A DNA stretch of 48,556 nt from Streptococcus suis (GCF_024509555.1 NZ_JAMWEL010000017.1:1-48556); one strand, 5' to 3'. Numbered from the stretch's first letter, positions 28,738 through 37,574 are shown. The notes: a model not told the origin generated them from the sequence alone. Numbers and translations are program-made.

Positions 28738-29706
28738 ATGGTAACTTTTAATCGAGATACTGCACATGAGTCAAATTCGTGGGCTTATAAGGCATTTTTA
28801 GATTATTTGACAGATATAAATAGGAATTATTGGTCTCTGGTTCCAGCTCTGAGTAAAGAAAAATATTTAGCAAATTTAGAGGCGAAAGATGGTAATGAAT
28901 TGAATAAGATTTCATCAGTAGATTTTTTTAAAGCTACTGGAGAAAATTCAAGACGTATCCCTCCGAATTTGGAGGAGTGGCTGATTAGTGTAAAGCAATT
29001 TGAGAACTGGAATAGAATAAATATACTGATTAGCTTAGTCTCAAATTTTGAAACTTATCTATCTTTAGTAACAAGAATTGCATTAGAGTCAAATCCTGCA
29101 TTGTTATTTAATTATACTTACTTATCCCCATCGGAAGATAGCCCAGATAGACTTTTTAATAAAATTGATGGTGTAGAATTTTTAAAGAAAAATCTTTTCA
29201 ATAAAAAAGGATATAAAGACTTGATAAGTAGTATTGATTCAGAAATCACACATGGGGATTGGACTAAAAGAACAAATATGTTTTACAAAATATTTCCAGA
29301 TGCACCTGAAATTTTAAGGCAAAATATTGCGGATCTAGAAAAAACTAGAAAACTACGGAATAACGCTGCTCATTCTTTTGGTAGAGAAATTACACAAGCA
29401 AGAGAAAATAGAGAATTCAATAAAGTAGCATCTTATGATAAACTTTCCGAAGAAAGATTAATAAATTATTTTAAATTATTTAGTGATTTGTCGTTAAATA
29501 TTGATAATTATTTACTAAAAAATCATATTGGTGCCTATGAAATAGTTTATTATTATCACAAGAATTATGTTGAAAAAAACAATTTGGATAATTATTGTGG
29601 AAATATGATGGTTGAATTAAAAAAAGATTTAACTTCTCGCTCAGGTACAACTACGTGGGGAAAAGCTTATCTGAAAGAGATGATACAATATTACCATAGT
29701 ATTTAA
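28738..29706 (+). CDS. HEPN-motif protein of unknown function in the purine region
   Basis: A 322-residue soluble protein, very AT-rich, not part of purine synthesis. Near residue 207 it has LRNNAAHSFG, a classic R-x4-H HEPN motif (Arg207, His212), preceded by a long helical region. HEPN proteins with this motif are often metal-independent RNases in toxin-antitoxin or phage-defence systems, and some are only structural. No antitoxin-like or nucleotidyltransferase gene is adjacent. A 135-base AT-rich leader and AGGGGAAG site suggest independent expression. Family membership is from the motif and helical character; function is unknown. Confidence 0.8.
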   Translation: MVTFNRDTAHESNSWAYKAFLDYLTDINRNYWSLVPALSKEKYLANLEAKDGNELNKISSVDFFKATGENSRRIPPNLEEWLISVKQFENWNRINILISLVSNFETYLSLVTRIALESNPALLFNYTYLSPSEDSPDRLFNKIDGVEFLKKNLFNKKGYKDLISSIDSEITHGDWTKRTNMFYKIFPDAPEILRQNIADLEKTRKLRNNAAHSFGREITQARENREFNKVASYDKLSEERLINYFKLFSDLSLNIDNYLLKNHIGAYEIVYYYHKNYVEKNNLDNYCGNMMVELKKDLTSRSGTTTWGKAYLKEMIQYYHSI

Positions 29707-29766
29707 TGACTAATTTTGAAACTTATATTTATGTGTTGACGATATATAATAACTAAGGAGAAAATC

Positions 29767-31059
29767 ATGATAGAACGTTATTCCCGCCCAGAGATGGCGG
29801 CTATTTGGAGTGAAGAGAACAAGTACAAGGCTTGGTTGGAGGTGGAAATCCTCGCTGATGAGGCTTGGGCTGAGTTGGGTGAGATTCCCAAAGAAGATGT
29901 GGCCTTGATTCGTGAGAAGGCGACTTTTGACATCGACCGTATTTTAGAGATTGAAGAGGAAACCCGTCACGATGTGGTGGCCTTCACGCGTGCGGTTTCG
30001 GAAAGTCTTGGTGAGGAACGCAAGTGGGTCCACTATGGTCTGACATCGACCGATGTGGTGGATACGGCTTACGGCTACCTCTACAAGCAGGCCAACGACA
30101 TCATCCGTCGTGACCTTGAAAACTTTACCAATATCATCGCCGATAAAGCGCGTGAGCACAAGTACACTATCATGATGGGGCGGACCCACGGTGTCCATGC
30201 GGAGCCAACGACCTTTGGTCTAAAACTGGCAACTTGGTATAGCGAAATGAAACGCAATATGGAGCGTTTTGATGTGGCGGCCAAGGGTGTCGAGGCTGGT
30301 AAAATTTCAGGTGCGGTTGGAAACTTTGCCAACATTCCTCCATTTGTGGAAGAGTATGTTTGTGGCAAATTAGGCATTCGTCCGCAGGAAATTTCGACCC
30401 AGGTCCTTCCTCGTGACCTTCACGCAGAATATTTCTCAGCCCTAGCCTTGATTGCAACGTCTATCGAGCGTATGGCGACAGAAATCCGTGGACTGCAAAA
30501 ATCTGAACAACGCGAAGTCGAAGAGTATTTCGCCAAGGGCCAAAAAGGCAGCTCTGCTATGCCCCATAAACGCAACCCTATCGGCTCTGAAAATATGACC
30601 GGTCTGGCTCGTGTGGTGCGTGGTCACTTGGTGACGGCTTTTGAGAATGTGGCCCTCTGGCACGAACGCGATATTTCCCACTCATCAGCGGAGCGGATTA
30701 TCACACCGGATACGACCATTCTCATCAACTATATGCTCAATCGTTTTGGTAATATCGTTAAGAACTTGACGGTCTTCCCTGAAAATATGAAACGCAATAT
30801 GGAGTCAACTTTTGGCTTGATTTACAGTCAGCGTGTCATGCTTAGCTTGATTGAGAAAGGTATGACCCGTGAGGAAGCCTATGATTTGGTGCAACCAAAA
30901 ACTGCGCAGTCATGGGACAATCAAGTGGACTTCAAGCCCCTTCTCGAAGCGGATGAGCGCGTGACAGCTAAACTCAGCCAGGAAGAAATCGATGAACTCT
31001 TCAACCCAGACTACTATGCTAAGCGGGTGGATGATATCTTTGAGAGACTTGGGTTATAA
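29767..31059 (+). CDS. purB: adenylosuccinate lyase
   Basis: A 430-residue fumarase/aspartase-superfamily enzyme acting twice: SAICAR to AICAR and adenylosuccinate to AMP. The signature [16 protein letters not shown] is near residue 260, with TSTDVVDTA (about 87) and [11 protein letters not shown] (about 138). The ribosome site is AAGGAG. A TATATAAT element at about 29741 may give it its own promoter after the HEPN gene. Confidence 0.97.
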   Translation: MIERYSRPEMAAIWSEENKYKAWLEVEILADEAWAELGEIPKEDVALIREKATFDIDRILEIEEETRHDVVAFTRAVSESLGEERKWVHYGLTSTDVVDTAYGYLYKQANDIIRRDLENFTNIIADKAREHKYTIMMGRTHGVHAEPTTFGLKLATWYSEMKRNMERFDVAAKGVEAGKISGAVGNFANIPPFVEEYVCGKLGIRPQEISTQVLPRDLHAEYFSALALIATSIERMATEIRGLQKSEQREVEEYFAKGQKGSSAMPHKRNPIGSENMTGLARVVRGHLVTAFENVALWHERDISHSSAERIITPDTTILINYMLNRFGNIVKNLTVFPENMKRNMESTFGLIYSQRVMLSLIEKGMTREEAYDLVQPKTAQSWDNQVDFKPLLEADERVTAKLSQEEIDELFNPDYYAKRVDDIFERLGL

Positions 31060-31068
31060 ACATTCGGG

Positions 31069-31096
31069 ACAACCAGCAAATGTTGGTTGTTTTTTG
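31069..31096 (+). terminator. terminator of purB
   Basis: ACAACCA/TGGTTGT, a 7-bp stem with an eight-base loop, followed by TTTTTT. Confidence 0.85.
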
Positions 31097-31116
31097 ATAA
31101 AAATTGACAAAATGTC

Positions 31117-31147
31117 TTGACTCATCCCTAGGGGAGTAGTGTATGCT
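31117..31147 (+). promoter_or_regulatory. MerR-type promoter/operator with 19-bp spacer
   Basis: TTGACT (31117-31122) and TATGCT (31142-31147) are separated by 19 bases, the over-long spacer characteristic of MerR-regulated promoters. The spacer holds an imperfect dyad, CTCATCCC-TA-GGGGAGTAG. The regulator gene starts 30 bases later, so autoregulation is likely. Confidence 0.72.
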
Positions 31148-31176
31148 AGGACTATCAAAACAGATGGAGGTTGCTT

Positions 31177-32445
31177 ATGCAGGTCAAAGATGTGGAGAAG
31201 TTGACAGGCTTGTCAACTAAGGCGATTCGGCTGTATGAGGAAAAGGGTCTGATTGAAGTGGTGAGAAATCCGCTCAACGATTACCGTGATTATTCAGAGG
31301 AAAATGTACGTCAGCTTCGCTTGATTAAGTTACTCCGCTATTTTGAGTTTTCCCTAGCAGAGATTACGGACATCCTAGCCTTGCCAGAGGAGGATTTGCA
31401 ATCAGCCTTGCGTGAGAAAAAGCGTGGAATCAATCAGCAAGCAGAAGAATTGACAGACAAGGTTGATTTGTTGGACCAGGTGGTCAGGGATTTGGGTAAG
31501 AAAATGGATTGGTTGGAAGAAGCACAGGAATCCATTGCCTTTGTGGAAAGCGGTGAATTTCAAGACTTCAAACAAGACCTAGAATATGCCTTATTACCAA
31601 GCCTATGGCTGACCCTTGTGCAGAGCCTGATGGCATCAGGCCCCATCCTCTGGCTGTTTACCCGAATCCAAGAGGGTCGTCAGGAAAATCTTTTCCTACT
31701 AGCAGTGGTTTCCCTGCTAGCAACCGCTTGGATAACGCTTCTCTGGCGAGACTACCTCGTAACCTGGTGGAAACATCGGGACAAGGTCCGCCAGAAAAAC
31801 CGCAGTCAGGGCTGGTGGATTCCGATTGGTCTTATCTCCCTCGTAGGTGGGATTGCCTACTTTGTCCTTGTCGGCTGGTTGACCGAAAGATTTTTCCTAC
31901 CAAGTGATTGGCTCTTCTATGAGTATTCGACTGGTCTGGGTAAGGTTGCTATATTTTTTATCATAGCTTTTCTCGTTTTTCTTTTTGGAAAACTGGCGAG
32001 GCTGGTGAAGTTATCTTGGAAATATGGTTTGGGTCTGGCAGGCGGTTGTATCCTATTGACCGCTCTGCTGATTTCTACCACAACAGCAGTGACCAAAGCC
32101 CAGATCATCGACATCAATCTGCTGGCTCCGTCCAAGGAATATCTTTACAGCGATGTCAAGTCTGTCTGGACAGGCTTTGGGACCAAGCTAGTGACAGTGA
32201 ACAGGGCTGAAAGGCAAGGGGAATTTAGCTATCAAATTCAACTGGATGGGAAAAAGATTGTGTTTATGCAACCAGCTGTTAATCAGAACTTGGTACCTGA
32301 CGATACCTACATCGAACTAGAGGAGTTTGATCGGCAGTTGATGAGCCTGGAAATTTCCAAAGAAAGTTCAACAGAAGGCAGTCAGTACAACGATTTAGAT
32401 TCGCACTATCTAAAACGATTTTTGCGAATAGTGGAAAATAAATAA
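31177..32445 (+). CDS. membrane-anchored MerR-family transcriptional regulator
   Basis: A 422-residue protein with an unusual build. Residues 1-70 are a MerR winged helix (VKDVEKLTGLSTKAIRLYEEKGLI, then NDYRDYSEENVRQLRLIKLLRYFEFSL). A coiled coil follows (about 85-120), then four predicted membrane helices (about 140-160, 170-190, 215-240, 255-275 and perhaps 285-305), and an outside C-terminal domain of about 110 residues. Ordinary MerR proteins are soluble. The membrane and outer parts may sense an envelope signal. Start at 31177, six bases after TGGAGG. Effector and targets are unknown. Confidence 0.85.
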   Translation: MQVKDVEKLTGLSTKAIRLYEEKGLIEVVRNPLNDYRDYSEENVRQLRLIKLLRYFEFSLAEITDILALPEEDLQSALREKKRGINQQAEELTDKVDLLDQVVRDLGKKMDWLEEAQESIAFVESGEFQDFKQDLEYALLPSLWLTLVQSLMASGPILWLFTRIQEGRQENLFLLAVVSLLATAWITLLWRDYLVTWWKHRDKVRQKNRSQGWWIPIGLISLVGGIAYFVLVGWLTERFFLPSDWLFYEYSTGLGKVAIFFIIAFLVFLFGKLARLVKLSWKYGLGLAGGCILLTALLISTTTAVTKAQIIDINLLAPSKEYLYSDVKSVWTGFGTKLVTVNRAERQGEFSYQIQLDGKKIVFMQPAVNQNLVPDDTYIELEEFDRQLMSLEISKESSTEGSQYNDLDSHYLKRFLRIVENK

Positions 32446-32536
32446 AATGAATTCTGTTTTAGTTTCTCTTAAGCTTGGCGAGCTATACTATATCCAAGCT
32501 AGAAATAGCCCATTCTTTTTCATATAATCTCCTGAG

Positions 32537-32570
32537 AATACTGGACTCATTGAGTCTGGTATTTTCATTT
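32537..32570 (+). terminator. hairpin before ruvB, probable terminator of the MerR gene
   Basis: AATAC, TG, GACTC, ATT, GAGTC, TG, GTATT: two 5-bp helices with a symmetric 2x2 internal loop, followed by TTCATTTT. It immediately precedes the ruvB promoter. Confidence 0.6.
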
Positions 32571-32572
32571 TG

Positions 32573-32590
32573 TGCTATAATGGTTTCATG
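32573..32590 (+). promoter_or_regulatory. extended -10 promoter giving an apparently leaderless ruvB mRNA
   Basis: TGCTATAAT (32573-32581) is a strong extended -10. The ATG of ruvB begins at 32588, six bases after the -10 ends, so transcription would begin at or next to the A of the start codon. There is no Shine-Dalgarno site before this ATG. A good -35 at 17 bases is not present. Confidence 0.55.
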
Positions 32591-33589
32591 ACAAATCGAA
32601 TTTTAGATATGGAACAAATGCAGGACGAGGAATACGTAGAACGTACCCTGCGTCCGCAGAAATTAAATGAATACATCGGCCAGGACAAGGTCAAGGACCA
32701 GCTCAAAATCTTTATCGAGGCGGCCAAGCTCCGTGATGAAGCCTTGGACCATACGCTTCTTTTTGGCCCTCCGGGTTTGGGTAAGACCACCATGGCCTTT
32801 GTCATTGCCAACGAACTAGGCGTCAATATCAAGCAGACCAGTGGTCCTGTTATTGAAAAAGCAGGTGACTTGGTGGCCCTTCTCAACGATTTGGAGCCAG
32901 GTGATGTCCTCTTTATCGATGAAATCCACCGTATGCCCATGGCTGTCGAGGAAATTCTCTACTCTGCTATGGAGGATTTCTACATCGACATCATGATTGG
33001 AGCAGGGGAGGCCAGTCGCTCCGTGCATTTGGAGTTGCCACCTTTTACCCTGATTGGAGCAACCACTCGTGCAGGTATGCTGTCCAATCCTCTGCGGGCC
33101 CGTTTTGGTATTACCGGTCATATGGAGTATTATGAACTGGCTGATTTGACGGAGATTGTCGAGCGGACAGCGGATATCTTTGATATGGAGATTACTCATG
33201 AAGCTGCTATTGAGCTGGCTCGTCGGTCTCGTGGAACTCCCCGTATCGCCAACCGTTTGCTCAAGCGAGTGCGGGATTTTGCACAGATTATGGGCGACGG
33301 CCTGATTGACGACACCATTACAGACAAGGCCTTGACTATGCTGGATGTGGACCGCGAGGGGCTGGACTACGTGGACCAGAAGATTCTCCGCACGATGATT
33401 GAGATGTACAGTGGCGGTCCCGTCGGCCTCAACACCCTGTCGGTCAATATTGCCGAGGAGCGTGAGACGGTGGAGGACATGTACGAGCCCTACCTGATTC
33501 AGCAGGGCTTCCTCATGCGGACACGGACGGGGCGGGTTGCGACAGCCAAGGCTTACGAGCACTTGGGTTATCCCTATACGGAAAAATAA
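32588..33589 (+). CDS. ruvB: Holliday junction branch migration ATPase RuvB
   Basis: A 333-residue AAA+ motor that drives branch migration with RuvA (encoded at 41179). Walker A is GPPGLGKTT (60-68), Walker B is LFIDEIHR (about 108-115), and a C-terminal winged helix contains [18 protein letters not shown] chose the ATG at 32588 ([10 protein letters not shown]), which fits family length. An upstream in-frame TGT-GCT-ATA-ATG region cannot be preferred because it lies in the promoter. The stop overlaps the next start (TAATG). Confidence 0.96.
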   Translation: MTNRILDMEQMQDEEYVERTLRPQKLNEYIGQDKVKDQLKIFIEAAKLRDEALDHTLLFGPPGLGKTTMAFVIANELGVNIKQTSGPVIEKAGDLVALLNDLEPGDVLFIDEIHRMPMAVEEILYSAMEDFYIDIMIGAGEASRSVHLELPPFTLIGATTRAGMLSNPLRARFGITGHMEYYELADLTEIVERTADIFDMEITHEAAIELARRSRGTPRIANRLLKRVRDFAQIMGDGLIDDTITDKALTMLDVDREGLDYVDQKILRTMIEMYSGGPVGLNTLSVNIAEERETVEDMYEPYLIQQGFLMRTRTGRVATAKAYEHLGYPYTEK

Positions 33590-34335
33590 TGGCAGAGCAG
33601 ATGAGACAAGTAGCTCGTTTATTTGGAGACTGGCCTGAGACGATTATCTGGACCTGTTTAGAAGGTACCATGGGAGACATTTATGTTGATGACAGCCAAT
33701 TGCCCCAGTCAGCCCTAGCTCTCTATGGACGGCAGAGCTTCTTTGGTTTTTTAGCTGGCCAGCCACATCGAGACTTGCTAAAAATCTGCGAGGGAAAGGA
33801 TATTATTCTAGTTCCTCAAAACCAAGCCTGGTTAGACTTGATAGAAGGGACTTACGGAGAAGGGATTCGGTCCTTTACCCGCTATGCTACGAAAAAGGAC
33901 ACTGAGTTTGACCTTGGGCATTTACAGAAACTGGTTGATGACTTGCCTGAAAGCTTTGATATAAAACTGATTGACCGTAATCTGTACGAGGCTTGTCTGG
34001 TAGAGGAATGGTCACGGGATTTGGTGGGAAATTATATAGATGTGGAACAATTTTTGGACTTGGGGCTGGGCTATGTCACCTTGCACAAGGGTCAGGTGGT
34101 CTCAGGGGCTTCGTCCTATGCCAGCTATTCAGCTGGGATTGAGATAGAAGTAGATACCAGGGAAGACTATCGAGGTATGGGTTTGGCAAAAGCCTGTGCG
34201 GCTCAGTTAATTTTAGCTTGTTTAGACCGCGGACTCTATCCAAGCTGGGATGCCCACACCTTGACATCCTTGAAACTGGCTGAAAAGCTGGGCTACCAAT
34301 TGGACAAGCCCTATCAAGCATTTGAATGGAGATAA
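33589..34335 (+). CDS. GNAT-family acetyltransferase
   Basis: A 248-residue protein whose C-terminal half is a GNAT fold: IEIEVDTREDYRGMGLAKACAAQLI carries the acetyl-CoA pyrophosphate loop R-G-M-G-L-A (about 203-208), followed by SWDAHTLTSLKLAEKLGY. The N-terminal half (GQSFFGF..., KDIILVPQNQAWLDLI) resembles the two-domain GNAT_acetyltran group. The substrate is unknown. It overlaps ruvB by one base and touches the HAD gene, so the three are one transcript. Confidence 0.85.
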   Translation: MAEQMRQVARLFGDWPETIIWTCLEGTMGDIYVDDSQLPQSALALYGRQSFFGFLAGQPHRDLLKICEGKDIILVPQNQAWLDLIEGTYGEGIRSFTRYATKKDTEFDLGHLQKLVDDLPESFDIKLIDRNLYEACLVEEWSRDLVGNYIDVEQFLDLGLGYVTLHKGQVVSGASSYASYSAGIEIEVDTREDYRGMGLAKACAAQLILACLDRGLYPSWDAHTLTSLKLAEKLGYQLDKPYQAFEWR

Positions 34336-34336
34336 G

Positions 34337-34951
34337 ATGACACCGACATTTATTTGGGATTTGGATGGAACACTTCTGGATTCGTATGAAGCGATTTTGG
34401 CGGGAATTCAGGAAACCTATGAGCAATATGAACTTCCTTTTGACCGTGAAGAGGTGAGAAAATATATTCTCCGCTATTCTGTTAAAGATTTATTGGTGCG
34501 TGATGCGGCCAAGTACGGTCTGGATAGTGATGAACTCAATCGTGTGCGTGCGACTTCCTTGAAGGAGAAAAATACGCAGATTCCCTTGATGGCTGGTGCG
34601 CGTGAAATTCTGGACTGGACAGCAGAGAAAGGAATTCAAAATTTCGTTTATACACACAAGAGTGACAATGCTTTTCAGGTTTTGGAGGATTTGGGTGTCC
34701 GTCAACATTTCACAGAAATCTTGACAAGCGATTCTGGTTTTGCCCGCAAACCAAGTCCAGAAGCTCTGCTATTCCTCATCGAAAAATACGGACTGGATAA
34801 GGAAAGCACCTACTATATTGGCGACCGTTTGCTCGATGTAGAAACAGCTATCAACGCAGGGATTCATAGCATCAACCTGCAAATTGATGGTGTGGAGCAG
34901 AATTGGAAGATTGAGAAGTTGGTGGATATTAAGGAAAAGTTTGAAGTGTAA
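34337..34951 (+). CDS. HAD-superfamily phosphatase (phosphoglycolate phosphatase-like)
   Basis: A 204-residue HAD hydrolase. Motif I is WDLDGTLLDS (nucleophile Asp8), motif II is VYTHKSDNA, and motif III/IV are RKPSPEALL and YIGDRLLDVETAINAGI. The cap is the small helical type, as in phosphoglycolate phosphatase or beta-phosphoglucomutase. Exact substrate unknown. The ATG at 34337 follows TGGAGA and lies one base after the preceding stop. Confidence 0.88.
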   Translation: MTPTFIWDLDGTLLDSYEAILAGIQETYEQYELPFDREEVRKYILRYSVKDLLVRDAAKYGLDSDELNRVRATSLKEKNTQIPLMAGAREILDWTAEKGIQNFVYTHKSDNAFQVLEDLGVRQHFTEILTSDSGFARKPSPEALLFLIEKYGLDKESTYYIGDRLLDVETAINAGIHSINLQIDGVEQNWKIEKLVDIKEKFEV

Positions 34952-35052
34952 ATATAGCTAGCAACTATAACAAGTCATGAAAATATTCAATTAGTCATCT
35001 ATAGCTAATTTTGATACACTAGGGATGTGAAATAAAAATAGCGAGGTGAGTT

Positions 35053-35952
35053 ATGAACGATAAGGAATTTGGTCAACGTGTGCGTCAACTGCGAGAAACT
35101 GCTAATCTGACACGTGAACAGTTTTGCGATGATGAACTGGAGCTCTCCGTCCGCCAATTAACCCGTATCGAAGCAGGCACTTCCAAGCCGACTTTTTCAA
35201 AAATCCAGTATATCGCAACCCGATTAGGCATGGGGCTCTACGAGCTTATGCCTGATTATGTGTCGCTACCTGAACGATATTCCAAACTGAAGTTTGATGT
35301 ACTTCGTACACCGACTTACGGCAACGAAGAATTGGTGGAAAAGCGCGATGCTATCATGACGGAAATCTATGATGACTATTATGATGACTTGCCTGAGGAG
35401 GAGAAAATAGCGATTGATGCCATTCAATCCCGAATTGATACCTTAGAGTCAGGGACAGCAGGCTTTGGAAAAGAGATACTAGAAGATTACTTTGAACAAA
35501 TTTTCCGAAAACAAAAGTACGAAGTGAATGATTTGCTGATTATTAGGCTCCAGCTTGAATACGTTAGATTGTCCAGTAGTGACTCAGAAATATTTAAACA
35601 GTTTTTGAAAATTATAGAATATTTACATGGACAAATCGATGTTATCAATTCCAGTGATTTATTTGTTCTAAGAGATACATTGTTATCTTGTGTAAACATT
35701 TTGGGAAGTAAAAAATATTATGAACCAATACCAAAGATATTCGACACTGTAGATAAAATTATACAGTCAACTCAAGATTTTCAGAAAAAGCCTATTGTTA
35801 GTGTATTGAAGTGGAAGTATGCACTTTTTGTAAATAAGGATAGAGGTGAGGCTGAAAAACATTACCTAGATGCGATGTTATTTGCAAAATTGATAGAAAA
35901 TAGAGAATTAGAACAGAAGATTGAAGAAGATTGGAAAGTTGACAATCAATAA
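35053..35952 (+). CDS. comR: ComR, Rgg-family pheromone receptor and competence activator
   Basis: A 299-residue Rgg/PlcR-type regulator: N-terminal helix-turn-helix (FGQRVRQLRETANLTREQFC, then SVRQLTRIEAGTSKPTFSKIQYIA, about residues 6-65) and a TPR-like helical domain that binds imported peptide. The identification as ComR rests on the comS gene 76 bases downstream. On binding the internalised ComS-derived pheromone it activates comS and comX. The start is preceded by GCGAGGTGAG. The 3' half is more AT-rich than the 5' half, in keeping with pherotype exchange of the peptide-binding domain. Confidence 0.92.
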   Translation: MNDKEFGQRVRQLRETANLTREQFCDDELELSVRQLTRIEAGTSKPTFSKIQYIATRLGMGLYELMPDYVSLPERYSKLKFDVLRTPTYGNEELVEKRDAIMTEIYDDYYDDLPEEEKIAIDAIQSRIDTLESGTAGFGKEILEDYFEQIFRKQKYEVNDLLIIRLQLEYVRLSSSDSEIFKQFLKIIEYLHGQIDVINSSDLFVLRDTLLSCVNILGSKKYYEPIPKIFDTVDKIIQSTQDFQKKPIVSVLKWKYALFVNKDRGEAEKHYLDAMLFAKLIENRELEQKIEEDWKVDNQ

Positions 35953-35955
35953 TGT

Positions 35956-35997
35956 GACATTTTTGTCCTGTTGAAGATTTGTCAAAGGTATTATACT
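35956..35997 (+). promoter_or_regulatory. ComR box and promoter of comS
   Basis: The dyad GACA-TTTT-TGTC (35956-35967) matches the ComR box GACAT-NN-ATGTC with one mismatch. Exactly 24 bases later is a -10, TATACT (35992-35997). The comX promoter at 47826 has the same layout with the same spacing. Confidence 0.82.
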
Positions 35998-36028
35998 AAA
36001 TTCATAAAGAATAAAGGAGATTAGTAAT

Positions 36029-36094
36029 ATGTTTAACTTTTTAAAATTTTTTGGACGTCTTGGTGGTAACTGGGGAACATGGATTGAAGAATAA
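36029..36094 (+). CDS. comS: ComS, precursor of the competence pheromone (XIP)
   Basis: A 21-codon gene, too short for routine gene finding. It starts ATG after AAAGGAG (8-base spacing). The peptide has a Phe/Lys/Leu-rich leader (MFNFLKFFGRLG) and ends GNWGTWIEE, the expected mature pheromone with the W-G-T-W core of S. suis-type ComS. It follows comR, has a ComR box promoter and its own terminator. ComS is exported, trimmed and re-imported by the oligopeptide permease to activate ComR. Ile at the seventh position of the nonapeptide may define a pherotype variant. Confidence 0.92.
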   Translation: MFNFLKFFGRLGGNWGTWIEE

Positions 36095-36103
36095 GATTAT
36101 TCA

Positions 36104-36131
36104 AAAAGCCAACATCTGCTTGGCTTTTTTT
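36104..36131 (+). terminator. terminator of comS
   Basis: AAAAGCCAA, seven-base loop, TTGGCTTTT: a 9-bp perfect stem ten bases after the comS stop, followed by T. The folC -10 (TGCTATACT) follows at once. Confidence 0.88.
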
Positions 36132-36161
36132 GCTATACTAGACAATATATAGGAGGTGGCT

Positions 36162-37382
36162 ATGTTAGAAAATTGGTTAAACACCAAACAAGGTCAGGTT
36201 TTTCATTACAAGATGGAAAAGATTGAGTATGCCCTGGAACTGCTAGGGAATCCCCAGTTTGCCGTGCCAGTCATTCACGTCGCTGGAACCAATGGCAAGG
36301 GATCGACTATTGCTTTTTTGCGCCAGCTATTTCAGGCACATGGCTTGCGTGTAGGCAGTTTTGTATCTCCCCACATGGTGAGCGTGCACGACAGGATTTG
36401 TATTAACAGCCTGCCCATCTCGGATTATGATTTTCAGCACTATTTACAGAACATCTACGACTTGGAGCAGGAAGTTGCCGCACGCTATGAGCCTTTCCGC
36501 TATTTTGAGGTCATGGTACTCATTATGTTCCTCTATTTCAAGGACCAACAGCCTGATTTGGCGCTAGTAGAGGTAGGTATCGGCGGACTTTTGGATACGA
36601 CCAATGTCGTGGCACCAGCCCTAAGCCTTATCACCTCCATCGGCATGGACCATCAGGATTTATTAGGCTCGACTTTAAGGGAAATAGCAGAGCAGAAAGC
36701 AGGGATTATCAAGCAAAACGTGCCTGTCGTCCTAGGACCACTTTGTCCAGCAACCACAGCCTTCTGTCGCCAAATTGCCCAAGACAAACAAGCCTCTGTC
36801 TACCAATTTGGTCAGGAATTCACCTATAAAGCAGGACAGTTCAGCAATGCGGACTTGGAACTGTCAGAATTGGTTTTAGGTCTGGCTGGTCAGCACCAAG
36901 AAGAGAATGCGGCCGTAGCCCTACAAACTTTTCTACTCTATATGACCAATATCCAAAAAGACATTCAACCTCAGTTGATTCAACAAGCCCTTTCCCAAAC
37001 CAGCTGGCCTGGTCGTTTGGAATTGGTTGCTCAAGAGCCAAAAATCTATTTGGATGGAGCCCACAATGTCCCAGCTATCGAACGTTTGGTTGAATTTATT
37101 CAGGAACAAGAAGAGCCAGTCACCATTCTCTTTTCAGCCCTTCGGCGCAAGGATTTTCAAGAAATGCTTGAATTATTAGAAGAAAAATTGCCACATACTC
37201 CCCTTGTACTAACCAGCTTCGCTTATGATGGTGCTGTGTCTGAGGAAAACCGACAAGGACGAGATTATGTTGAGAACTACCAGCAATTTATAGAAGACTG
37301 GCAATCGGATGGACAAGGTATACTGATTGTGACTGGTTCCCTTTACTTTATATCGGAAGTTCGACGGATTTTTAAAAAATGA
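36162..37382 (+). CDS. folC: folylpolyglutamate synthase / dihydrofolate synthase
   Basis: A 406-residue Mur-ligase-family enzyme adding glutamate to folates. The ATP loop is HVAGTNGKGST (about 40-50), followed by FVSPHMVSVHDRICIN, VEVGIGGLLDTTN, SIGMDHQDLLG and the C-terminal YLDGAHNVPAIERL. I chose the ATG at 36162, five bases after AGGAGG, over the GTG at 36156 inside that site. It stands alone, away from other folate genes; an extended -10 (TGCTATACT, 36130s) directly behind the comS terminator is its likely promoter. Confidence 0.94.
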   Translation: MLENWLNTKQGQVFHYKMEKIEYALELLGNPQFAVPVIHVAGTNGKGSTIAFLRQLFQAHGLRVGSFVSPHMVSVHDRICINSLPISDYDFQHYLQNIYDLEQEVAARYEPFRYFEVMVLIMFLYFKDQQPDLALVEVGIGGLLDTTNVVAPALSLITSIGMDHQDLLGSTLREIAEQKAGIIKQNVPVVLGPLCPATTAFCRQIAQDKQASVYQFGQEFTYKAGQFSNADLELSELVLGLAGQHQEENAAVALQTFLLYMTNIQKDIQPQLIQQALSQTSWPGRLELVAQEPKIYLDGAHNVPAIERLVEFIQEQEEPVTILFSALRRKDFQEMLELLEEKLPHTPLVLTSFAYDGAVSEENRQGRDYVENYQQFIEDWQSDGQGILIVTGSLYFISEVRRIFKK

Positions 37383-37406
37383 ATATCTTTTTGCGAATAA
37401 ATAGGT

Positions 37407-37520
37407 ATGACACATGCAGAAAAAATAGCATTTCTAAAGGAATTTGAAAAGATCAAACGCCATACCTTTCGACAGTTGGAACTGTTTGCAAAAATTTCTA
37501 GAACTCCCGATAGGAAATGA
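37407..37520 (+). CDS. possible 37-residue protein, uncertain
   Basis: An open frame of 37 codons (MTHAEKIAFLKEFEKIKRHT and a Lys/Arg-rich C-terminus) in the gap between folC and the membrane protein. It lacks a good ribosome site. A TGCGAATA element, a match to the competence box TNCGAATA, ends eight bases before its ATG. Its stop lies inside the following terminator hairpin. It may be a real small gene, the relic of a larger gene, or chance. No family recognised. Confidence 0.35.
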   Translation: MTHAEKIAFLKEFEKIKRHTFRQLELFAKISRTPDRK

Positions 37521-37537
37521 CATCGGGAGGGCTTTTT
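37504..37537 (+). terminator. terminator between folC and the membrane-protein gene
   Basis: CTCCCGAT, ten-base loop, ATCGGGAG: an 8-bp perfect GC-rich stem followed by GGCTTTTTG. Confidence 0.85.
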
Positions 37538-37574
37538 GATATAATAATGAAGAATAGTAAGAAAGGGGAGTGCA

